Shown here one piece after another: positions 55,201 to 64,000 of a stretch of 64,000 bases of DNA (position 1 is its first letter; the number at the start of each line of letters is the position of its first letter). The stretch comes from Cacajao melanocephalus (lineage: Eukaryota > Chordata > Mammalia > Primates > Pitheciidae): contig CAUYLG010033066.1 of assembly GCA_963573385.1 (NCBI GenBank), positions 62,001 to 126,000 of the forward strand, written 5' to 3'. A program made the translations under genes and the position numbers. The notes below the pieces were generated by a model. The model was not told the origin of the DNA and searched no databases. It saw nothing but the letters and a program-made list of their open reading frames with translations.

Positions 55201-55955
55201 CTAGTTTTGACAAAACAACACCTGAGTGAAAAAAAGTATATAATATAGCAACAACCCTCATTTATGTGTCACTGCGATGTATGAAAAAAGAAATTAAACT
55301 CAACACGTTTTGTCAACAACAAAAAAATCACATAATAAGCACTAAGCACAGTGATGATTATGCAAATACTATCTTTCCAGATCATGTATTTTTCAACTAA
55401 AGATTAGCATAGCACTTATCAAATTTATTTATGAAATTTAAGCATTCTTTATTCAAAAATTATTTAAAATGGGTACATGTTAGTTAACTTTATTTGTTGC
55501 TATCTATTGGTCAATATATTACTTGTTTTTCTACTTTACATATTATTTACTTTTATTATGGTGGACTTATGATAGTTATATTTCATACTATATAGTCATT
55601 AGTGATTTTATATTACAAATTATATATTAGTTTATATTCTGATACACAGACCTTTTATCTGTTATTTATGCACATACATATTTATGTACTTATATATAAT
55701 GTACAAGTATACACTTTTATATTTTAGTCTTGTATTGTAGTCATTTATTTGTCTGCTTTGCCCTTTCTGAAACTGGATGTGAGCTAGGACCACTCTCACC
55801 TACAGAGTTAAACATTGGACACAACTCTAGTTTTTTAGCTATAGGAATCTAGTCCATATTTGATGTTCTTTCTGCAATTTCCCAGCGACCTTTTTTTATA
55901 TTTTCTTCTAACATTTGCTTATTCTCTTTGACATCTGTGAGTGTTGTCTCAATTC
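55201..55955. other. Unassigned AT-rich sequence
   Basis: AT-rich stretch with no recognised repeat. Confidence 0.4.
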
Positions 55956-55959
55956 TCCT

Positions 55960-56376
55960 TTGTATGACTTGGACATATACCTCAGCCCCTTTAGTGACCA
56001 TCCCCAAAAATGCCAGCACCACACATGTTCTAGGTTATCAACTTTACCAACCCTGCTAAACAGCCTTGGTGAATGTTATCATTGGCTGTGTGCTGGAGGT
56101 TCAAATTTTTTGCCTCTGTATTTACATGGACTGCCTGAATGTTCTCATGCCATGGAAGCTGACTTCCTCTAGAACAAGTAACAAGAAACGCATGAAAGAG
56201 AGATAATGCCAAGGCAGTAGCTACCAGCTTTTGTAACAATCTTGGAAGTGACATATCATCACTTCTGTTGTACCCTATTGGCCATATAGGCCAAAGTGGG
56301 AGGGAATTGCGTAAGGGAATGAACACCAGAAGGAAGAGCTCCTTGGGGTCATCTTAGATGTTGGCTGTCATAGTCT
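55960..56376 (-). mobile_element. Ancient MLT1-like LTR, minus strand
   Basis: Read from the right on the minus strand: tatgacagccaacatctaag, then 'ccttctggtgttcattccct', 'ccaatagggtacaacagaag', 'tgatatgtcacttccaagat' and the 'gaacattcaggcagtccatg' part. This is MLT1 LTR order, with the characteristic 'gccagcctccaagatggcccc' type start. Confidence 0.65.
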
Positions 56377-58585
56377 GGCCTCTGGCCCTCTATATCACTT
56401 GTATGTGCAGGTTATATTTACCTCATTCTAAGGTTACAAGAAGCAGAAGCATGAGCTACTAAAATATTCTGCACAGAATGGGCTTCCACGTAGCTGATCT
56501 CTTACTCATTTATCTCCTGTTCTCTACTTTCTCCTGGAATCAACCAACAAATTTCTCCACATATTCTGAACACTGCATAGCTGTTCTTACTGTGGACATG
56601 CCAAATTACTAATTTCTACTCTGAGTATGTGTACCAAGATTTTTCTCAACACAGGTAGCTATATTCTTAAGAAGGATTCTATATCTATCTATTAAAATAA
56701 TTTATTCCCATTTCAGTATATTTTGATCTCCTCATTCCCATGTTTAACATAACCCTCATCATATGGCAGGTGTTTGTTAAATTAAAGTGAATAATTATTT
56801 TCAAGACAGTAAATCTCAAGTAATATATAAAGTTTATTATTACATTCTGTCTGAGAATCAAGTTGAATTAGCATAACCAATGATATATTAATATTAAACA
56901 ATGGTATATTAGAATGAAGTGGTGGGATGTAAGCAACATTTGGTACAAGGAATCTTATAATTTCTGAAAAGTCTCACACATTTTTCATTATTCTGTGTAC
57001 AGCTTTTTTTAACTTCATAATCTATAAAAAGATCACAAATTACCAAATGTCTTAAGAATAATCGTTACTAGTAGTAACTGCTGATCACTCATAGAAACTT
57101 TCTCAGTAATGATTTTTGCCTCAATATTTTTAACTTACTGTATATCATTGTCTACTTTTATCACTGTAGTTATCGTAAATAGCTAACTGAGTAGTGTGTA
57201 GTTGAAGAGATACAGCATAACCTTTTTCCTCACCATCTCTTACCTTTTATAGGGTCTATATTGTTTGAGCATATTTTTTGATTTTCGGTTTGTAATTATC
57301 TGTATTGATATCACAGAATGATGGAAAAACCTCCAAATAGGTGTGAATTATAAGGTCAGTGATCAAATCCATCTTTATTGCATCTTAAAGCCAGCTTTAG
57401 ACAATTGTGAAGTCGTACATCTTCCATGACTTCCTACCGTTATTGTACCCTTCAAGATTCCACACACAAACATTTCTGAGTTAAATATTAGATTCAATTA
57501 TGAAAGATATTGAGTTATGGAGAAAGTGCTAAAAAACTTACATCTTCTTTCATGTATATAAGATAATGAGAGGTATTTAATATATAATGTAAAATGGCAC
57601 TCTAAATATTTGCAAGTTGGTTGGGGCTTCTGAGACATTACATTATTTTATTAGTGTATTTTTACATTTCTTTTCCTTATTCAAACCTTGACTGTGGTAT
57701 CTTAGACATACTTTAAAGACTGAAAATAATAAACAATATTTGTTAAGCACTTGACAATACAGGCTTAATGTGAAATGGTTGAATACCGTCTTACTTTGTT
57801 GAAACAGTGCACTGAAGGAAGTGCTGCAGTTGTTCCCGTTCTACGGAGAAGAATGCTGATGCATAAAAGTTACACTACGATGTCTAGTGCCTAAGGGACA
57901 GAACTTGGAGATGTACCCAGTAGACTTTCATCTCAGAGCTTTGACTCTTTAAATGCTGTTTGATAGTAACATTGGATGACCAAAATTAAAACACAACAGT
58001 TGTTTTCCTTAGAGATTTGCTCAATCCTCACTCTTTCTTCCTCTCAGAAAACGCACCCAGTTTTCTGTGACCTCCTCTGCAGCCCAGCCTCTAACAAATG
58101 CAATACTTTTTGTTCTTGTTTTGTATTGCTTGACATTACTATCACCTTATATTTCTTTTAGCTTGCATTTGATGGTAGCTTATAGAGCTTTAGGGATCTA
58201 TTCTTTCCTTTCTTTTCTGAATGTTCTGTGCTCCCAGTCTCCTCTATTCTAAGAAGAGCTGAATTACTTTGTACAGTTCTTTGTAAAGGAAGGTCTGAGA
58301 GCCTTGTTTCCCAGGTCACTTCAATTTCCATTTCCCGTGCCTCTGCCTAACGTAAAGTATGATTTGGCTCTGAGGAAATGATCGTATCTGCACACCATAG
58401 TTCTAGCTTATTTTGTTTTCGGTTTTGTCTTCAGTATAATACCTTTTCTTCTTCTGATGTGCTATTACTTGTACTATTTCCATCATTCAGTAATGATTTA
58501 CTAGATTCGTTTTTATTTATAATTACTAAACACTTTTCCCTGTTTTGAAGTTTGTAACTATATGCACTTCAGTTCTGCCAATATT
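56377..58585. other. Unassigned AT-rich sequence
   Basis: No clear repeat. A few short frames without domains. Confidence 0.4.
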
Positions 58586-58589
58586 TGAT

Positions 58590-58745
58590 TGATGCCTAAG
58601 TGTTATGCCCTGTGTTTGGTAACATGAGGTAGACGTTAATATTTGATCTCAAAAAACTCATAGTTAAGTAGAAAAAATATTTTCAATAACTATACACATG
58701 ATATCATTATCATTTTAAAGAGAGGGCAAATATTACATAGGTTAA
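58590..58745 (-). mobile_element. L2-like 3' region, minus strand
   Basis: 'gatgcctaagtgttatgccc', 'tgtttggtaacatgaggtag' and 'aaaaactcatagttaagtag' resemble the reversed L2 end ('...gtgccaggcactgtgctagg...ctcacagtctagtgg'). Confidence 0.5.
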
Positions 58746-58959
58746 TGGGAAAAGCTCAATGACAAAGTGGGCTTTGTGCTAAAATTTGGCACAATTTGTG
58801 ATATCAGGAACAGAAAAAAATGGTATGTTATTCCACTTGGAAGATCTTTGAAAACAATCACAGATACTGAGGTAGGAAATTCAAATATTTGTATGGTTGT
58901 TGAATAAGCTGTCTCAATTTGAATGTAAATCTTATGGCCCAGTAGAGAAGAAAGAGCCA

Positions 58960-59800
58960 AAAATATATATTTGAATCAGATTATGGAAAGCTATTAGTGC
59001 TAGTCTAAGAAGTTAAAATTTATACAAGAGGAATGGGAGCCGTTGAGGCTGTCTGACATCTATAAACATCCTTATCAAAATCAAAGAACAAATCAAACTA
59101 TACTTTTCAGTGCACCTAATTTTTAGCCATCTTATTTGCAAGTGACTATAGCATAAAAGTCAAACTGTGAAGGGACAGAACATTTTTAAAAAAAGTTTTG
59201 GTTATTTCCACCAAACAAAATGATAATTTTTATTTTCAAATAAGGTTTTGTTTAGACATGTTTTCTCTGATGATGATGTTTTAAGCTAAAGATAATTATT
59301 GATTATTATTTATTAATAATGTCAAAAGTCAGCCAACTTAGCTGATTTATAATAGAATATTTAGGTGGAGAAATACACAAATGACATTTACATGCAAAAG
59401 AATTTACTACTGACGGGACAATAATGATAATGTACCAGCTTGTGTACTGACTAAGAAACCATGTGAAAAAATGTATCTGGAATGAATTTGGAGTCAGAGG
59501 TCAGACCTGGTTGTCACCAGCATTTATTTGGCAACTGATTTCTTGATAGTATGTGAGATGGTAGGCAATGGAGAAGGAGCAAAGAAAAGACAAGTGAAAG
59601 AAGAGGTCAGATAAGTGAGGAAAGAAAAAAGAGAATAAAATCCAGGTGAGAGAGTAATTTGCAATCTAGAGAGTGGTCAATCATGTCAATTGCTTTTCTG
59701 ATTCAAGTAGGAACAGCAGTGAAAACAGAATATTAGATTTTGAAATTAAGAGGCCATTAGGGATCTTAAAAAGGGCACTAAACAAATTTTGATGATTAAA
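58960..59800 (+). repeat. Ancient interspersed repeat, family unresolved
   Basis: 'attatggaaagctattagtg', 'ggaatgggagccgttgaggc', 'gtcaattgcttttctgattc' and 'aattaagaggccattaggga' follow the same dispersed mammalian repeat seen at 4550-4760, in the order expected for one long, eroded copy. Confidence 0.4.
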
Positions 59801-60466
59801 GAAAAGGTTCTCAAAGTGCTCTTGAAAATCTGTACATGCCATTAGTATTCATGGACTTTGTGAAATCTGTCAATGATAATTAGGTACTTTTGTGTTAGTA
59901 AAACAAAAATTATCTATAAACAAAATGAGATGAATGTCACCGAATAGTAGGCTTTTAAATTCATACACAAACAAGAAACAGAAAGGTCCAGTTGCTTTCT
60001 TTCTCAATTCATATCTGGAGTTGAAATACATTATTTATTACATTAGAAAATGTCTTCTCTATCGTCGTTGATACTAGCTATTATTTTATTGTCTTGCCAC
60101 ACTTATCTTTGTGTATTCCCAAAGCCAACATATACATCTAAGTTACTACAGATATTCTATGTTGATGATAGTAGCCACAATGACACTCGAATTCAGCTTT
60201 GTGTTGAAATATATAAGACTATATTAAAAGTCTGGTTTTTATTTTTAATTAATAAAGTCACATGTAATATCTTCCAGGTGGCTTATTAAGTACTATTAGG
60301 TGTTTCAAAAAATTGAAGTTTTCCAAGAGCTCAGGCAGCAGAAAAACAGTTTGTGATGATTGTGAAACTTGGACTAGTTCTTAACAGTGAGGGAGTTCCT
60401 GAAGAAGGCATTGCAGGGAGGTAACAGGCATTGAAATCACCATGTGCTTAGTGTGTTTAAGGGTTT
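59801..60466. other. Unassigned sequence
   Basis: No recognised repeat or gene. A 79-codon plus-strand frame (60050-60289) has no recognisable domain. Confidence 0.35.
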
Positions 60467-60914
60467 TATTAGTTTGCCAGAACTGCCATAACAAAGTGCC
60501 ACAAAATGAATTGCTTAAACAACAGAAATTTACAGTCTCACAGTTCTGGAGGATGAAAGTCCAAGATCAAGATGTCAGCAGGATTGACTCCTTCTAAGGG
60601 CCGTGAGGGAAGGCTCTGTTTCATGCCTCAGTCATAGCTTCTCGTGGTTTGCTGTCAGTCTTTAGTGTTCCTTCTGCTGCATCACCCTGATCTCTGCCTT
60701 GATCTTCAACGGTGTGCTCCCTGTGTACATGCAATGTCCAACTGTCACCTTTTTATAAGAGCACCAGTCATATGGGATACGGGTCCCATCAGTATGGCCT
60801 CATCTTAACTATTTCATCTGCAATAGTCTTATTTCCAAATTAGGTCACATTCTAAGCTATTGGGGGTTAGGACTGCAACATATGAATTTGGAATACACAA
60901 TTCAACCTATAGCA
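60467..60914 (-). mobile_element. MLT1A/B-like solo LTR, minus strand
   Basis: 'agtttgccagaactgccata', 'acaaagtgccacaaaatgaa', 'cagtctcacagttctggagg', 'atttccaaattaggtcacat' and 'ctattgggggttaggactgc' cover the reversed LTR from end to end. No internal sequence is attached. Ends are close to the consensus 'tgttagtttgc' and 'cccataaca'. Confidence 0.85.
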
Positions 60915-61264
60915 GAGTTCAATGAACCAATTATTTTGACTCAAGCAAAGAACCCATGTGGACGAGAAGTGATATAGAACATTAGATTAAAAGTTGGGGC
61001 CAGAATGGGAAGAACCTGGAGTTGAAAAGAGATATGACTTCATCCTGAGTCAGCTAACACTAGTGCTTTTACAGACTTATTGTAGCTACCAAGGCCTTTC
61101 TCCAAACATGATATCAAGCAGAAGCATAATATACAATGGATAAAAAGCAGAGTTTTTCTGGGGATCATATGATTTGCGATCTACCATTCTCCACATCCTA
61201 CACCACGTCGTCTCTGTGATAGTGACAGGGAATTTTAGGGCTACCTGTAATAGAATTTAAAAGC

Positions 61265-61400
61265 TTCCACTTTGGAAGATTGACCTAGAAAAATATGTCA
61301 GACAGAGAGGAATAGGAGACCAAAATAGATTATTGCAGTAGTTACAGATGAGAAAATGAGGCCAGACTGGGGTGTCACAAGTGGGAAAAGGGAAGAGGTT
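61265..61400 (+). repeat. Ancient interspersed repeat, family unresolved (short copy)
   Basis: 'ccactttggaagattgacct', 'agacagagaggaataggaga' and 'ccaaaatagattattgcagt' echo the same family as 4550-4760. Confidence 0.3.
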
Positions 61401-62585
61401 AATGACTTTACCAGTGTAGGTTGTACATTTTATATAGTATTTGATAAATAATAAGAGGATGGTAGAGAATAAGGAATAATATTATTAATATCATAAATAA
61501 TTACAGTGTATTAAATTTCCATTCCGTGCCAAGCTGTGTCCTACTTGCCCAAGTTTGTTAAATACATTGGGATTTGAAATTAAAGCTGAGATAGAAATAT
61601 GTTTGATTTCAAAACCTCTCTTCTTTATCATAGGTCTTTCTCTCTAGAATCACCTTAAGATATTGAATATAAGTGACTAGCCTAAAGAATATTAATACCA
61701 TTTTTAGAATTATGAAGTGCTTCTATTAAATTAAAGGCATTATTTTCTTTTACCACATTATTTTGAGATAATGGTAAGACATCTAACAAGAAATGTCTTG
61801 GAGGCCATTACAGACAGAGGAATCATCCTCACGGCAGAGATCTTGTGTGCCTGTACTCTGGCACCATTTGTGTCAGTGGTCCCACTACTACGTGAAGTTC
61901 AGTGCTTTGCTAGAAGAACACATAGGGCTCAGCATATAGTTGTACTCATGTATGATATTTATTACAGCAGCACAATAGGGATACACGGCTGGATTAGTGA
62001 GGGAGAAATACATATCACTCTGTTTGAATGAATTTATGTGTATGTTTCCCATGCTTTCCCTGAAGAGGCCACACTGAATGTCCTCCTACCCAGAAATGAA
62101 ATGTAATAGCACATATGCAGTGTTTCTGCCAAAAAAAAAAGTCCATTTGAGACTCAGAGTCTAAGGTATTCTGGGAGATGTTTATATGCAATTTCTACCT
62201 ACTACTACAAAATTCTAGAATGCTGAGAGAAAAGCACCATGAATCTCATTGTTTGTACAGTTTTGTCAAGCTAGAACAGTGAAATGACCTTATCAATTAG
62301 TGATGGAGGGAACAGTTCTAAAGCAAAGTTTCCAGATGACAATCAGTACTCGTCCCTGTCAGCAGGCCCTTCTGAAGATCTAGACAGCTATGTTAACTTT
62401 TTCCTGAACATATTGAAAAAAAAAAATCTGGTGTTCTGGTGTTGCCAATGAAAGCTAAGTGATGAGCAACCAGTAAGGGGGAAATATAGAAGGGTATAAA
62501 ATAATTATTGGGTTATAACCACATTGATGTGGTCATATATCTATACAAAATTGATAACAAATTGATTCTAAAGTTTTAGGTGGCC
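61401..62585. other. Unassigned sequence
   Basis: Contains an 86-codon plus-strand open frame (61771-62031) with no domain I recognise, no Kozak-like context and no visible splice partner. I do not call it a gene. Confidence 0.35.
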
Positions 62586-62589
62586 AGGA

Positions 62590-62638
62590 GATATATATAT
62601 ATACATATATATATGTATAAAGTCCATATATATAAAGT

Positions 62639-62685
<47 letters not shown>
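62590..62685. repeat. (AT)n microsatellite with internal duplicated unit
   Basis: A pure AT run of about 22 units (62641-62685) is preceded by shorter AT runs and by two copies of tataaagtccatatat. It is likely to be highly length-variable and able to form a cruciform. Confidence 0.97.
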
Positions 62686-62688
<3 letters not shown>

Positions 62689-62694
62689 CTCAGT

Positions 62695-62800
62695 AAATTC
62701 AATCTACAGAATAAAATCCAACTTCTGGGATTTTTAAACCTCAATGGTCTCTTTCTCAATGAGCTTTTTCAGCTCTATTTTCTGGTCTTATGCTCCTCCT
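62695..62800 (+). mobile_element. Possible L2 fragment, plus strand
   Basis: 'acagaataaaatccaacttc', 'cctcaatggtctctttctca' and 'tctggtcttatgctcctcct' recall the L2 segment 'aggataaaatccaaactcc...ctccatgatctggcccc'. Weak. Confidence 0.35.
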
Positions 62801-62934
62801 CATCTCGTCTCTGCTTTCATTGCACAGTCTGGGTGCCCCATCTGCACCCAGGGAGTGTGTGTCTCTTGGTGCACCTGAGACTACAGTTGACATCAAATCA
62901 TCCAGTCTGAAATGGTGTCAGCCTGGAGAATATA

Positions 62935-63155
62935 AGAATCATAATCATAACAGCAGCCAGGCATTAGGTGCCTGCTGTGCACCAGACCCTATGCTAAGTA
63001 GTTTACATGTAGTCATTCCTTTCAATATAATAGTCACAGTGACTCCAAGAGGCAAGGATCATTAGGGTCTTTTTATAGATGAGGCATCCAACACTCAGCC
63101 TGGTAAAATGACTTGCCCAAGGTGCTATGATTAGTTTGGGGCTGAGTTGCTTATT
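62935..63155 (-). mobile_element. MIR SINE, minus strand
   Basis: 'tgcctgctgtgcaccagacc', 'tatgctaagtagtttacatg', 'tttttatagatgaggcatcc' and 'atgacttgcccaaggtgcta' give a well-preserved reversed MIR tail and core. Confidence 0.9.
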
Positions 63156-63189
63156 AGTTATTGTCTTATATCCCTTGCTCTGTCTGCAT

Positions 63190-63620
63190 TTAAAAAAAAT
63201 TAATGTAAATATTGCATACATAGAAAGGTGGAAATCTCATAAATGCGTAGCTTGATAGATTTTTATAAACTGAATATATCTGTGCACTGAAATCAAGAAA
63301 GAGAACATGAATGGCACCCCAAAAATCTGTGTCATGATCCCTTCTAGTTACTACTTTTATGATGGTGACCACTTTTGCAATGTCTAATGATGAGTTATTT
63401 TTTCTGTTTTTGTACATTTCTGTATTTTTTTCTGTTTTTGTACATTACATTTATGTAATGAAATCATTCTGTATGCATTCTTTTGTGCCTAAATTCTTTA
63501 GCTAAACATACATGTGTAAGACTTACCCACACTTTTGCTTTCAGTTGTAGGTCATTTATTCTCATTCTCATGAAGTGTTTCACATACGGGCATTACAAAT
63601 TCATACAAATTCAGTGTTGG
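63190..63620 (-). mobile_element. Old L1 (L1M) fragment, minus strand
   Basis: 'tagatttttataaactgaat', 'gaaatcaagaaagagaacat', 'gaaatcattctgtatgcatt', 'cttttgtgcctaaattcttt' and 'cagttgtaggtcatttattc' match the reversed 3' part of old L1s. A local duplication of ttttttctgtttttgtacat lies at about 63398-63447. Confidence 0.7.
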
Positions 63621-63779
63621 ATGGGTCTGACTATGCACAAAGTATCAACGGAGAAAAATCTATGAATGTGAACATCATACTTTACAAGTGAAAAAAAAAC
63701 AGGATTGATACTATGAGTATAAGCAAGTTATAGAGGTGTTAATAAATAAAAAGGGAAGGGACAAGCTAAAACCCTTTAA

Positions 63780-64000
63780 GTTCAATACTTGATACATGTA
63801 GCATCATTTTTAAATTTTACTATAACCCTTGATGTGAGATCTGTGATCTTAACGAATTTTTAAGTGCACAATACATTAGTGTTAACATTAGGAACTACTG
63901 AGTTGTGGAGTAGATCTCTAGAGCTTATGCATCTTGCTTAACTGAAACTTTGTATCTATCAGTTGGTAACTCCCATTTCTCTAGAAACCACCAATTCACT
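63780..64000 (-). mobile_element. Old L1 (L1M) 3' end, minus strand, cut by the window edge
   Basis: 'tttttaagtgcacaatacat', 'agatctctagagcttatgca', 'aactgaaactttgtatctat' and 'agaaaccaccaattcact' are the reversed 3' UTR of L1MB/MC-type elements. The element continues beyond 64000. Confidence 0.75.

Noticed and set aside
61771..62031. 86-codon plus-strand frame
   Set aside because: No domain, no signal peptide of convincing form, and no splice or promoter context. A frame of this length is expected by chance in 64 kb.
62568..62759. Minus-strand frame with isoleucine/tyrosine repeats
   Set aside because: Translation of the AT dinucleotide array.
62790..63065. 91-codon plus-strand frame with a hydrophobic start
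   Set aside because: It overlaps a weak L2 fragment and a reversed MIR, so the frame is most likely fortuitous.

Overview
The window is primate, almost certainly human, nuclear DNA. It carries Alu elements (both the AluS-type and AluY-type forms of the right-arm diagnostic), primate-type L1 (L1P) copies, THE1 and MST solo LTRs, MER5A, MER20 and many MIR/L2 remnants, in AT-rich DNA with no CpG island. I found no supportable protein-coding gene, tRNA, rRNA or CRISPR array. Apart from Alu and L1 remnants, the open reading frames are short (about 60-100 codons) with no recognisable domain. The window is best read as intergenic or deep intronic sequence; the sequence alone cannot say which. Repeat family names come from recognising consensus motifs by eye, so subfamily names and edges are approximate.

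Layout. 1-9 kb: two tandem minus-strand Alus, an ancient MLT1-like LTR with a 21-bp triplication, a 0.26-kb direct duplication (about 2974 and 5160), MIR and L2 remnants, and a TTCC microsatellite. 9-14 kb: a minus-strand MIR split by two Alus, then a long minus-strand L1M containing a MIR, a MER5A split by an Alu, and an unusual palindrome. 14-22.6 kb: L2, MIR, an MSTA-type LTR, an Alu and a THE1 solo LTR with a perfect 5-bp target duplication. 22.6-30 kb: mostly unassigned AT-rich DNA with one open, cysteine-rich minus-strand frame. 30-40.4 kb: a nested stack in which one old plus-strand L1 is split into five pieces by four younger insertions, one of which contains its own LTR-like segment. 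40.4-48.6 kb: Alus, MER20, L2 ends, a Tigger-like element, a MIR and an MLT1-like LTR split by an Alu. 48.6-55.2 kb: a nearly full-length minus-strand L1P, interrupted by an Alu and by a plus-strand L1 3' end. 55-64 kb: MLT1 LTRs, L2/MIR remnants, an AT dinucleotide array and an L1M entering from the right edge.

There is no operon-like or multi-gene system here. The content is a history of retrotransposition, and target-site duplications and split elements let several insertions be ordered in time. The most informative observations are the nested L1 stack, the paired Alus that reused the same target, the palindrome at 11.4 kb that looks like a template-switch scar, the 2974/5160 duplication of unknown origin, and the cysteine-rich frame near 23.9 kb, which is a long shot as an exon.
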